A stretch of 64,000 nucleotides of DNA from Vibrio penaeicida (GTDB lineage Bacteria > Pseudomonadota > Gammaproteobacteria > Enterobacterales > Vibrionaceae), in NCBI RefSeq assembly GCF_019977755.1, contig NZ_AP025144.1, positions 2,418,001 to 2,482,000 on the forward strand, in the 5' to 3' direction. This document shows positions 9,661-19,275 of this stretch, in pieces; the first letter of the stretch is position 1, and every line of letters starts with the position of its first letter. The notes beneath the pieces were generated by a model. The model was given only the letters and a program-made list of their open reading frames with translations, searched no databases and was not told the DNA's origin. A program made the translations under genes and the position numbers.

Positions 9661-10455
9661 ATGCTGAAACTCTCTCTACCATCTTCACTTATCTTATGGC
9701 TTCGCAGAGCAGCGTTGGTAATACTTCTATCTGGAATTACCTTACTCGGCACGCTCATTTTTATTGATCGCTGGATAAGTTGGCAAACCGAATCGCAAGT
9801 GTATTTTGAACCTGAAACGCTACCAGATCACGATGTAGCACTGGTGTTAGGCACTAGCAAATATATCGGTAGGACTCTCAACGACTTTTACACCCACCGC
9901 ATCAACACAGCTATTCAATTATTTTTGGACAAAAAGGTGTCGTCTTATTTGTTGAGTGGCGACAACGCTCACCGCTCTTACAATGAGCCATGGACCATGA
10001 AGCGGGATCTTTTAAAAGCGGGTATTCCTGAAGATGCCATCTACCTCGACTACGCTGGTTTTAGAACTCTAGACTCAGTAGTAAGAGCAAAAGCCATTTT
10101 TGATGCTGATGATTTTATAATTGTGACGCAAGCATTCCATTGCGAGCGAGCTTTGTATATTGCCAATTATCATGGAATAAAAGCGGTTTGTTTGGCCGTA
10201 CCGGGCCCCACTGGATCGGGTGGCTGGTTTGTTCGTGTAAGAGAAGTGCTTGCGAGAGCAAACGCGCTAATCGATCTCTATATAATTGATAAACAACCTA
10301 AATTCATGGGACCTAAAGTTCCAATAGAAAGTATCGAAGGTCCGCATTTACCTATCTCAGTTCTCAATAATGACTCTTCGGAGCAAGTAGGCAACGCACA
10401 AACACCAGAAGAGAATCTAGAAAAAGAGGGCTCGCCTGAGCCCTCTACATTCTAA
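9661..10455 (+). CDS. sanA: SanA-like envelope barrier protein (YdcF/DUF218 family)
   Basis: A 264-residue inner-membrane-anchored protein with one N-terminal transmembrane helix (about residues 14-36) and a DUF218 domain. E. coli SanA supports the envelope barrier: its loss causes vancomycin sensitivity at high temperature. Matching segments include VALVLGTSKY, YLLSGDN, SYNEPWTMKRDL, LDYAGFRTLDS and QAFHCERALYIA. The upstream frame is open, but ATG 9661 gives the typical SanA N-terminus. The last 40 or so residues are an unconserved acidic tail, and its coding DNA also contains a terminator hairpin for the opposite strand. Confidence 0.9.
   Translation: MLKLSLPSSLILWLRRAALVILLSGITLLGTLIFIDRWISWQTESQVYFEPETLPDHDVALVLGTSKYIGRTLNDFYTHRINTAIQLFLDKKVSSYLLSGDNAHRSYNEPWTMKRDLLKAGIPEDAIYLDYAGFRTLDSVVRAKAIFDADDFIIVTQAFHCERALYIANYHGIKAVCLAVPGPTGSGGWFVRVREVLARANALIDLYIIDKQPKFMGPKVPIESIEGPHLPISVLNNDSSEQVGNAQTPEENLEKEGSPEPSTF
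10421..10446 (-). terminator. Minus-strand terminator inside the sanA coding end
   Basis: On the minus strand the arms AGAGGGCTC/GAGCCCTCT form a perfect 9-bp stem with a 4-base loop, followed at once by five U. This is a textbook intrinsic terminator for the cyclase gene that ends at 10500. On the plus strand the same bases are the last codons of sanA and have no T-run after them. Confidence 0.8.
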
Positions 10456-10499
10456 GGTACAATATTTACCAATATGAGTCTGAGATCATTGGGTTTGCA

Positions 10500-11843
10500 C
10501 TAACCGACCTGCTCTGACGCTATCTCACAGCGTCGAAAGTGAACTTCAACTCGATCACGTCCTAGGTGTTTGGCTTGGTATAGCGCTTCATCGGCTCTGG
10601 CCATGGTTTCGGTCATTCTTTCATTTTCCATCTCTGCCACACCCGCACTGCACGTTAACGGTTCGCCGTGAAGCCAAACATGCTCTCTAACATTACTTAG
10701 GATGCGCTCAGAAATTTCTTGAGCCTGTTCCAATCCGCTATCTCGACAGAATACAATGAATTCCTCTCCTCCCCATCTCACTAAGTGATCACTAGGTCGG
10801 ATAACAGCACTGACCACAAGAACGAACTCCTTCAATATGTCGTCTCCAATCTGATGACCAAAGGTATCGTTGATTCTCTTAAAATGGTCTATATCCAAGT
10901 AAATCATCGATAATTTGTCTAAGCCAGCTTCCGTCTGCTTGGCAGCGTTATCCAACCAATTTCGGACTGAATGGCGATTCCTTGCCCCGGTAAGCGCATC
11001 AACCTGAGCCATTTCTGCAAAGCGCGTATTTTGTTGACGTAACCGGTCATTAACCATCTTCAGATGAAGATGTCGCGCATTCGCTTGGCTGATGGCTGTT
11101 AAGTTTCTACTGTGATCGAACCAAAAGAGTGCCACACCAAGTACCGTCCATATCAGTACCAAGGTAAGCATCAGCTTTTCTCCATCAACAAAATGCCCTT
11201 CGAATTCTATGCTATTTATTTTGATGTCATGCTCGCCAAGCTCTGTGTGTGAACCTGTCGCTATCTCAAATAAAACCACGTTGCTGAATTCTGGAGCTGC
11301 GTGCTCGATATCAGTATCAAAATCCGCTAACCACCAAGTCATTACTTGGAAGTTTTCCATCGGAATAACAAGTGCACCTCGATCGATGCCTGGTGCGAAC
11401 TCTAAACCATTATATTTAACGGAATACTCGTTATCTGCCGTTGAATAGGCAGAGTTATAGTTCCGTAAATACACTCTTAATCGGGCTTCTGGGTCGTTAG
11501 TATGGTAGTCGATATTCAGCCTAACTGTATGATAGTTAGATAAATCGATTCCCTTCGTTATATCATTAGAAAGCTGTATAGAAACCGAGCAATATGGCCA
11601 TGCATATTCACTCCGTTTTAACTGACATTGAAGACGCGCTTGATGCCCTTCCATCTGTAACCTAGATTCCGTCGAACCACCCACTTGCCTGTCATCGGTA
11701 GACAAAAAGGTAAAATGTTCTGGCGAAATTACTAGTCGCTGCGTATCTCCAAATTGGTAATAAAGTGTTATTACCGACAATGTACCAAACAACAACACCA
11801 GAAAAACCTTATGTATAAAGCTCAAATGATGTTTTCCATTCAT
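10500..11843 (-). CDS. Membrane-bound diguanylate cyclase (GGDEF)
   Basis: Predicted to make cyclic di-GMP from GTP. The 447-residue protein has a transmembrane helix at about 10-30, a periplasmic beta-rich region of about 190 residues that may bind a ligand, a second helix at about 223-242, and a cytosolic GGDEF domain. The active loop GGEEF is at 358-362, and an RxxD inhibitory site (RPSD, 349-352) sits five residues before it, so product feedback should be intact. ATG 11843 was preferred over 11855 because GAGGTG lies just upstream of it. The gene diverges from a DUF2797 gene; its terminator lies inside sanA. Confidence 0.9.
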   Translation of the reverse strand: MNGKHHLSFIHKVFLVLLFGTLSVITLYYQFGDTQRLVISPEHFTFLSTDDRQVGGSTESRLQMEGHQARLQCQLKRSEYAWPYCSVSIQLSNDITKGIDLSNYHTVRLNIDYHTNDPEARLRVYLRNYNSAYSTADNEYSVKYNGLEFAPGIDRGALVIPMENFQVMTWWLADFDTDIEHAAPEFSNVVLFEIATGSHTELGEHDIKINSIEFEGHFVDGEKLMLTLVLIWTVLGVALFWFDHSRNLTAISQANARHLHLKMVNDRLRQQNTRFAEMAQVDALTGARNRHSVRNWLDNAAKQTEAGLDKLSMIYLDIDHFKRINDTFGHQIGDDILKEFVLVVSAVIRPSDHLVRWGGEEFIVFCRDSGLEQAQEISERILSNVREHVWLHGEPLTCSAGVAEMENERMTETMARADEALYQAKHLGRDRVEVHFRRCEIASEQVG

Positions 11844-12168
11844 GCTACACCTCATTTAAATGTGTAATACCCCATACAAATTGGAACTGGAGTCACACAA
11901 TAATGTATATGTGCAAGATACCATAATTGTGCTTATAAGCACGAAATTTATGACAAAAATGAAGTCATAATTTAGTAAATAAAGATGTACATCAATAAAA
12001 ATCAATGACAAAGATTACCATTCTATATTTAGCTCAAATCACTTGACGTCTTTAATACGTGTAAATCCCATTCGGGGATAATTGATAACTTTGCTAAAAT
12101 CTAGAAACAAAACAAACACACCTAGGGTCAGAGACCTAGTAACGGTGTGAACAAATAAGAGTAATGTC
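11844..12168. other. Divergent promoter region with a leader hairpin
   Basis: This 325-bp A/T-rich gap must hold promoters for the cyclase (leftward) and the DUF2797 gene (rightward). The clearest structure is a nested inverted repeat 20 bp before the DUF2797 start: CACACC/GGTGTG (12117-12122, 12144-12149) enclosing TAGG/CCTA (12123-12126, 12135-12138) with an 8-base loop and a 5-base bulge. In RNA it would form one bulged 10-bp hairpin. Confidence 0.4.
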
Positions 12169-12993
12169 ATGTCAATCAATACAAAAGGCACTCTGAAAAA
12201 GCTGAGTTCTCAGCTTGCAGACGGTGTCGAATATTCCCTACCTGTCGGCGACGATAGGGTTGGGCTAAATGCGTTTATTGGAAAACCCATTAAACTCACT
12301 CACACTGGAAACATTTTTTGTAGTTCTTGCGGTAAGAAAACCAAAAAAAGCTACTCTCAAGGCCACTGTTTTGTTTGCATGCGAAAGCTTGCAAGCTGCG
12401 ATATGTGCATCATGAAACCTGAGACTTGCCATTACGAGGAAGGAACTTGCCGAGAACCTCAGTGGGGCGAAGAGAATTGCATGATTGACCATTACGTCTA
12501 TCTATCAAACACCTCAAGTTTGAAGGTGGGAATTACGCGTCATACGCAAATTCCGACTCGATGGATTGATCAAGGTGCCACGCAAGGGCTGCCTATCTAC
12601 AAAGTAAAGAACCGTCATATATCAGGTTTAATCGAAGTGGAACTCGCCAAACACGTCGCTGACAAAACGAACTGGCGGACGCTTCTGAAAGGCGATGCTG
12701 AACCACTGCCATTAGAAGAACTTGCCAAAGAACTGATGCCTCATGCGAATGAAGTCATCAAGCAAGTTAAAGAGAAATATGGTGAAGACTCCGTAATACC
12801 TCTTGTTGATGCACCCACCGAGATTACTTACCCAGTACTTGAGCACCCAACCAAGATCGTATCTCATAATTTCGACAAGAATCCAGAAGTGACGGGGGTT
12901 CTCAGAGGCATTAAAGGTCAATACCTTATTATGGATACGGGCGTGATAAACGTTCGTAAATTCACATCATACGAAGTAACGTTTGAAGCCTAG
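12169..12993 (+). CDS. DUF2797 family protein with zinc-type cysteine clusters
   Basis: A 274-residue cytosolic protein of the DUF2797 family, function unknown. The N-terminal third carries CxxC-type pairs (CSSC, CFVC, CDMC) and further Cys/His residues that could hold one or two zinc ions. The middle has YVYLSN...LKVGITR, which resembles the start of a GIY-YIG-like fold, though I cannot confirm a nuclease. An AAGAG element precedes the ATG. A potential hairpin lies in the leader. A shared terminator separates it from the convergent oxygenase gene. Confidence 0.8.
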   Translation: MSINTKGTLKKLSSQLADGVEYSLPVGDDRVGLNAFIGKPIKLTHTGNIFCSSCGKKTKKSYSQGHCFVCMRKLASCDMCIMKPETCHYEEGTCREPQWGEENCMIDHYVYLSNTSSLKVGITRHTQIPTRWIDQGATQGLPIYKVKNRHISGLIEVELAKHVADKTNWRTLLKGDAEPLPLEELAKELMPHANEVIKQVKEKYGEDSVIPLVDAPTEITYPVLEHPTKIVSHNFDKNPEVTGVLRGIKGQYLIMDTGVINVRKFTSYEVTFEA

Positions 12994-13000
12994 TTGAACA

Positions 13001-13033
13001 AGAAAGCTGGAGTGTTGCGCACTCCAGCTTTCT
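13001..13033. terminator. Shared terminator between convergent genes
   Basis: A perfect 14-bp stem AGAAAGCTGGAGTG/CACTCCAGCTTTCT (13001-13014, 13020-13033) with a 5-base loop. T-tracts are short, so efficiency is uncertain. It lies between the stops at 12993 and 13037. Confidence 0.7.
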
Positions 13034-13036
13034 CGA

Positions 13037-13684
13037 TTACATAGCCAACTTGCCATCCGTCGCCGTTAGAACAAAGACGTCCATATGACCTTCGTTATCA
13101 CGAATAATTGACCGGATTGGCTGAGCGTTATGCCACAACTTGTGATCATCAAGAATCGCAATTTCTCCATTCTCTAGAACTTTTCTAAAAAATGGGGCTT
13201 CATGGTTATCTTGATAAAGCATGATCTCACCACCGACTATGTTGTGCCTGTCTATACCGACAATCGCAATATGATCAAACCCGTCTTGATGAACGCCTTC
13301 TGGGGCGACTGGCGTTTCGTCAAAGACCGTCGCGATGCGTATTTGGTGAATTTCGATTTCTTGCCCAACAGGCAAGGCATTGGCTTCAACAAACAACTGA
13401 CACATTTCGTGCATGGCATCCCCACTTAAGATATCAGTCTCAATGCCTTCAAACTGACGAATCACATCTCCCTGAAAGTGGTTGATATTTTCTGACTGCA
13501 CAAAGTTATGTCGATTGACTTCTCTTAAGCTATTTGGCTGAAATTCAACAACAGAGTACCGTCGCAGCCGATATTTTCCATCAGCGTGTTTTGTATGAGG
13601 TAAGGAATCAAATGAAGGAGATAACTGAGCGATAGCATTATGGCTAAGTTGAGTGATTTGCAATGTACTTTCATGCGAAAACAT
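13037..13684 (-). CDS. 2-oxoglutarate/Fe(II)-dependent dioxygenase family protein
   Basis: A 215-residue soluble protein of the 2OG-Fe oxygenase family that includes free amino-acid hydroxylases such as isoleucine 4-hydroxylase (PF10014). The iron-binding pair is visible as His132-Gln-Asp134 in GVHQDGFDH; the distal histidine is His181 or His185 in DDHKLWHN, and Arg191 could bind 2-oxoglutarate. AGGAG lies eight bases before the ATG. The substrate is unknown; a free amino acid is the best guess from the family. Stand-alone gene, convergent with the DUF2797 gene. Confidence 0.75.
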   Translation of the reverse strand: MFSHESTLQITQLSHNAIAQLSPSFDSLPHTKHADGKYRLRRYSVVEFQPNSLREVNRHNFVQSENINHFQGDVIRQFEGIETDILSGDAMHEMCQLFVEANALPVGQEIEIHQIRIATVFDETPVAPEGVHQDGFDHIAIVGIDRHNIVGGEIMLYQDNHEAPFFRKVLENGEIAILDDHKLWHNAQPIRSIIRDNEGHMDVFVLTATDGKLAM

Positions 13685-14051
13685 AGTGACGCTCCTAGAA
13701 GCTTTTTAGCTACACATCATTCACAAACTATTTACATCAAGAATCGACCACTTATTCTGCCAGATCAAATTTTTCACATCACATATATCGATTTGTATTT
13801 AAATAAAGAATATAGAACTGCGTATACTGCCATTTCAAGATAGATGAACCAGCAATTCACTAGGTAGTTTATCAATAACAAAACTCTCCACTAGGCATAA
13901 TTGTAACACTATGATTTAAATAGATATTAAGTCATCGCTGAGATTCAGTTCTTATCTATTTGACTTCTCTCTACTTTATTCGCACAACAGATTGTTATTT
14001 AGATCAATAAGTTCTATTCTCGGACGCTATATTTATAAAAGGAGTAGGCTA
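13685..14051. other. Divergent intergenic region
   Basis: This 367-bp A/T-rich gap lies between the oxygenase start (leftward) and the membrane-anchored gene (rightward). It must hold both promoters. I see no gene, no strong inverted repeat and no recognisable operator. Confidence 0.5.
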
Positions 14052-15770
14052 GTGAATAAGTTAGTCATCGCTGCAGGTATTGCTGCAGTGGGAGCTGGTG
14101 GATATCTTTACACCCAGCAGCAGGCATCTCAGTCCGTATCTGTCTTAGATCAAATCCCGTCAGATTCTGCATTTGTTTCAGCACAATTGACACCACTGGA
14201 ACTGGACAAATTTTTAGGTTCTATGGGCAGTGTCCCTTCAATGGATGACATTCTGGAACTCACAGAAACTGATCCACAGCAGATGACGAATCGTGAGACT
14301 TTCTTTATCACGCTTGGCGATACTTACTTTAAAGCTATCCAAAGTGGCGAAGCATACAAAGCAGCTTTTGGTGCACCTGACACGCTAACAAGCTACGTAT
14401 ACCTTGTTGGTTTAGCGCCTGTGTTTAAATTTGATGTTGCTGACGAACAAGCCTTTTGGGCAACATTCGATAAAGTAGAAACAGACAGTAATTTCAAGCA
14501 TGTTGCTAAAAAAGTCGGCGATGTGGCTTATCGCTCGTACAGCTTGGCTGAAGAAAACAATGAAACAAAACTTGAGTTTGTTGTCGCTGTTCATCAAGGC
14601 ATTGCAACCATTACCCTAGACTCTGCAGACTTTGGGGCAACAAGCCCTCTCAAGGTTGCTTTGGGTGTTGAAGCACCAGTACAGTCAGTGGCGCAAGCAG
14701 ACACCATAAACAAGATGCTAGCAGCGCATCCTGAGCTTGGTAAAGACTCTGTTGGTTACCTAGATCATCAACAGTTCGCAACTGGCTTCACCACAACTGA
14801 TGGCAATTTGCTTGCTAAGCACATCGCTAAAATTAGTGAGCTAATAAAAGCAGAGAATCCGTCTTCGGAGAACCCATTGACCGCTGTTCAAACGGAGCAA
14901 TGTAAGACAGAAATCGCTGGTATTGCTGCAAACTGGCCAAGAACGGTATTCGGTGCAACCGTCAATGAAAATATGACGATGGACATGGATATCTTAGTTG
15001 AGAGCAAAAACTCAGTGATCCTAGATGCACTTAAGTCTATCCGTGGCTTTATACCAGCATTGAATGACACTCAAAACAGTGCGCTATCATTTGGGTTGGG
15101 TATTGATGTAAACAAATTGGCACCGGCTCTGAATGCGATATGGCAAGACGGCCTAGCGACTCAATACAGCTGTGCTCCTCTAGCCGAAATGCAAGCTGGT
15201 CTTCGTCAGGCAAACCCTGCGATGGTTGGTATGGCAACAGGCTTTGTCAATGGCCTAAAAGGTGTAAGCTTCAACCTGTTTGATTACGGCTTTGGTGAAA
15301 GCGAATACGGTGAAGAGCTGAACATGCTGGATGCGTCTGTTTCGATTTCAGCAGATAACCCAGTTGCACTGTTCCAAGCGGCTCAAATGATGGAACCTTC
15401 GCTATCTCAAATCCAGATTCCAGCAGATGGAACACCGGTTGAAGTTCCACCACAACTGGCTGAGCAATTTGCAGAGATTGGTACAGTCTATGTCGCGTCG
15501 AAAGGCAACCATCTGTCGTTCTATACTGGCGAATCGGCAACGAAAGCAGCGACGAACCTGTTCGGTCAAGCTCTAGAATCCAATGGCTTGTACAACACTT
15601 ACATCAGCTACAGCAAACTATTTGGTCCGTTTGTTGAGATGATGAAGCGCAGTGGTGAACCAGTTCCTGCGGAACTAGAGCCGTTCATTCAAGATGATAT
15701 CGAAGCGAACATGACGTTTGATGTAACAGACAAAGGCTTAGCTTTTGAAATGAGTAACATTCGCTACTAA
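14052..15770 (+). CDS. Membrane-anchored protein of unknown function
   Basis: A 572-residue protein with one N-terminal hydrophobic segment (residues 2-20) that could be a signal anchor, then a long soluble, probably periplasmic part. I do not recognise the family. It is rich in Ala, Ser and acidic residues and has two Cys in the middle third that could form a disulfide. The GTG at 14052 was chosen because AAGGAG lies about 7 bases upstream and the resulting MNKLVIAAG start is export-like; the frame is open to 13992. Imperfect tandem repeats and a terminator follow. Single-gene unit. Confidence 0.75.
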   Translation: MNKLVIAAGIAAVGAGGYLYTQQQASQSVSVLDQIPSDSAFVSAQLTPLELDKFLGSMGSVPSMDDILELTETDPQQMTNRETFFITLGDTYFKAIQSGEAYKAAFGAPDTLTSYVYLVGLAPVFKFDVADEQAFWATFDKVETDSNFKHVAKKVGDVAYRSYSLAEENNETKLEFVVAVHQGIATITLDSADFGATSPLKVALGVEAPVQSVAQADTINKMLAAHPELGKDSVGYLDHQQFATGFTTTDGNLLAKHIAKISELIKAENPSSENPLTAVQTEQCKTEIAGIAANWPRTVFGATVNENMTMDMDILVESKNSVILDALKSIRGFIPALNDTQNSALSFGLGIDVNKLAPALNAIWQDGLATQYSCAPLAEMQAGLRQANPAMVGMATGFVNGLKGVSFNLFDYGFGESEYGEELNMLDASVSISADNPVALFQAAQMMEPSLSQIQIPADGTPVEVPPQLAEQFAEIGTVYVASKGNHLSFYTGESATKAATNLFGQALESNGLYNTYISYSKLFGPFVEMMKRSGEPVPAELEPFIQDDIEANMTFDVTDKGLAFEMSNIRY

Positions 15771-15785
15771 GCCATTTTCTGAAAA

Positions 15786-15830
15786 GCAGTTCGCTGTAGA
15801 GCAATTCGATATAGAGCAACTCGCTATAAA
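15786..15830 (+). repeat. Three tandem 15-bp repeats after the stop codon
   Basis: GCAGTTCGCTGTAGA, GCAATTCGATATAGA and GCAACTCGCTATAAA follow one another without gaps, starting 15 bp past the stop at 15770 and ending before the terminator. They would lie in the 3' untranslated RNA. Confidence 0.7.
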
Positions 15831-15875
15831 GAAAATGACGCTTTTATGTCTTAGAAGCTTCGTTAATTGAACAAG

Positions 15876-15904
15876 AAACCACCAAGTTTTGGTGGTTTTT
15901 TTTA
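15876..15904 (+). terminator. Intrinsic terminator
   Basis: Stem AACCACCAA/TTGGTGGTT with a 3-base loop, followed by an uninterrupted T-run. It ends the membrane-anchored gene. Confidence 0.85.
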
Positions 15905-15946
15905 GCTCGATAAAAACAACATACCCGACCAGTCAAAAATAAGAGA

Positions 15947-16227
15947 TATACCCAAGTAACCTCAAAATGCATAGTTCAGCGAGAGTTAACTGGCTTTCAG
16001 GCAAGGCACCGATATGAAGATCTAGCCATTCTAAATCAAGAATCGGTAACGCTGTATGAAAGCCAGTTAAACTCGCCCGTGGGAGCCCATATTCTGCCTC
16101 ACTTCCTCGTCAAAGAACTTGGAAAGGACTCGTCATTCCACTGCGTTCCTGATTTTGAAGTAGAAAGGCTTGAATTGAAACAGAATATGAGGCTCTGAAT
16201 CCAGCATCTTGAGGTCACTTGGGTATA
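15947..16227. repeat. Dispersed palindromic repeat, copy A (281 bp)
   Basis: Ends in near-perfect terminal inverted repeats (TATACCCAAGTAACCTCAA with one mismatch on the other side) and contains further nested inverted repeats, the longest around TTAACTGGCTTTCA/TGAAAGCCAGTTAA. A second long copy lies at 31282-31547 and a mini copy at 47286-47368. Differences between the long copies in the stems are mostly paired, while about 30 bases around GAACTTGGAAAGGACTCGTC are identical. It encodes no convincing protein. It could be a non-autonomous mobile element that also folds as RNA. It lies between a terminator and trxB. Confidence 0.85.
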
Positions 16228-16242
16228 CGTTCTAAACTATAA

Positions 16243-17295
<1,053 letters not shown>

Positions 17296-17363
17296 TTCTA
17301 CAATCGACCGATTCTCTGAGTGACTCGTTATCTAACCGAGCTGCGAACCACTTAGATTGATTA

Positions 17364-17392
17364 AAAATCCGGCTTCATTGCCGGATTTTTCG
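17364..17392 (+). terminator. Intrinsic terminator of trxB
   Basis: Stem AAAATCCGGC/GCCGGATTTT with a 6-base loop and a following T-run. Confidence 0.9.
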
Positions 17393-17493
17393 TTTTTATT
17401 TTCGACTCTTACGAAGCTTACCGCTGCATCTTTGGCACACTTAGGTATATAATCCCCCTTTCAAAAATAAATTCTGAATTTAAAGTCTCTTAC

Positions 17494-19275
17494 ATGGACA
17501 AACATAAGCAGCGCGCCTTAAATAAATGGCTCAAGCAACAAAGCAAACTCGCCAAACGCTGGTTAATGATTACCGTCGGTCTGGGCGTCGTATCTAGCCT
17601 CTTCCTTCTTGCCCAAGCAGCCCTGCTGGCCACCATTCTTCATCAGCTCATTATTGAAAATACTGACAAATACGACTTGCTTCCTCATTTTGCAGGTTTG
17701 ATTGGTGCCGTTATCGGAAGAGCCATTTGCAGTTGGGGTCGAGAATTAGCTGGGTATCGTTGTGGAGAACAGATCCGTACATACGTAAGACAACTTATCC
17801 TCGATCGGCTTCGCGAGCTCGGTCCTGCCTACATAAAAGGCAAACCTGCCGGTAGCTGGGCAACCTTGCTGCTTGAACAGGTAGAAAATCTCCAAGACTT
17901 TTTTGCGCGTTATTTACCTCAGGTATCACTGTCTGTACTGGTTCCGTTTGTTATTTTAGTGGTGGTTTTTCCAACAAACTGGGCCGCGGGGCTTATCTTC
18001 TTAGTGACGGCTCCATTAGTCCCCTTATTTATGGCGTTGGTCGGCATGAAAGCCGCCGATGCTAACCGTAAAAACTTTAAAGCACTGCAACGCCTATCAG
18101 GGCACTTCTACGACCGATTGCAAGCAATGACCACAATTCGTTTGTTTGACCGAGCGCAATCGGAAACCGAGGTGATGCGAGGCGCTTCTGAAGTCTTGCG
18201 CTCACGCACTATGGATGTCTTACGCGTCGCGTTTCTTTCTTCAGCCGTTCTAGAATTCTTCACGTCTATCTCTATCGCCATTACCGCGGTTTACTTCGGC
18301 TTTGCCTTTATCGGTGAATTGAACTTTGGCTACTATGGCGCTGCCATCACGCTGTTTTCAGGTTTGTTTATCTTGATTCTGGCTCCTGAGTTTTATCAAC
18401 CTTTACGTGACCTCGGTACCTTCTATCACGCCAAAGCCCAGGCCATCGGTGCAGCGGAAAGCTTAGTCGAGTTTCTCGAAACAGATGTCGACAGCGTTAC
18501 CTCAGGTACATCGGAAATAGCCAAATCCGCACCGATATCTTTAAAAGTGAAAGATTTAAAAGTATTCAGCCCAGAAGGCAGTCAATTACTTGGTCCTGTC
18601 TCGTTTGACTTAGATACCAGCCAAACGACTGCAATTGTTGGCCCAAGTGGTGCAGGGAAAACCAGCCTTATTAACGCCATACTTGGCTTCTTGCCGTATG
18701 AAGGACGCATAGAAATCAACGGCATTGATTTGAAAGAGGTCGATTTGATCAGTTGGCGTAAAAACATAAGCTGGGTGGGTCAAAACCCCCTACTCCTGAA
18801 TGGTTCTATTTTAGAAAATGTTACGTTTGGTCGTGAAACGTCTAAAGAAACTCTAAGTCAAGTTTTGAAAGACAGCTATGCCAATGAATTTGTATCTCAA
18901 CATGGTTTAGATTACATGGTCAGTGATCGCTCGGGTGGTCTTTCTGTCGGTCAGGCACAACGACTCGCACTCGCAAGAGCAATGCTACAAAATGGCGAAT
19001 TTTGGATTCTTGATGAACCCACTGCCAGTCTGGATGCAAGAAGTGAAAAATTGGTACTGGAAGGCTTAGCGAGCCAGATTAAATCCAAAACGACGCTGAT
19101 GATTACCCACCAACTCTCACCATTGAAAGACGTCGACAATATTTTGGTTATGGCAGATGGACAAATCGTGGAACAGGGGCATTTTGACTCTCTCAATCAA
19201 CAAAATGGCTTGTTTGCAGACATGCTGAAGTCGAGTATGGATTCACACAACGATAAGGGGAATCTAGATGCGTGA
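17494..19275 (+). CDS. cydD: Cysteine/glutathione ABC exporter subunit CydD
   Basis: Half of the CydDC heterodimer in the inner membrane that exports cysteine and glutathione to the periplasm and is needed for cytochrome bd assembly. The 593-residue protein is an N-terminal six-helix ABC exporter domain fused to an ATPase: Walker A GPSGAGKTS near residue 382, signature LSVGQAQR and Walker B ILDEPTASLD near 503. The ABC signature is LSVGQ rather than LSGGQ. The stop overlaps the cydC start by 8 bp, indicating translational coupling. The TrxB-CydDC grouping fits periplasmic thiol control. Confidence 0.95.
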   Translation: MDKHKQRALNKWLKQQSKLAKRWLMITVGLGVVSSLFLLAQAALLATILHQLIIENTDKYDLLPHFAGLIGAVIGRAICSWGRELAGYRCGEQIRTYVRQLILDRLRELGPAYIKGKPAGSWATLLLEQVENLQDFFARYLPQVSLSVLVPFVILVVVFPTNWAAGLIFLVTAPLVPLFMALVGMKAADANRKNFKALQRLSGHFYDRLQAMTTIRLFDRAQSETEVMRGASEVLRSRTMDVLRVAFLSSAVLEFFTSISIAITAVYFGFAFIGELNFGYYGAAITLFSGLFILILAPEFYQPLRDLGTFYHAKAQAIGAAESLVEFLETDVDSVTSGTSEIAKSAPISLKVKDLKVFSPEGSQLLGPVSFDLDTSQTTAIVGPSGAGKTSLINAILGFLPYEGRIEINGIDLKEVDLISWRKNISWVGQNPLLLNGSILENVTFGRETSKETLSQVLKDSYANEFVSQHGLDYMVSDRSGGLSVGQAQRLALARAMLQNGEFWILDEPTASLDARSEKLVLEGLASQIKSKTTLMITHQLSPLKDVDNILVMADGQIVEQGHFDSLNQQNGLFADMLKSSMDSHNDKGNLDA

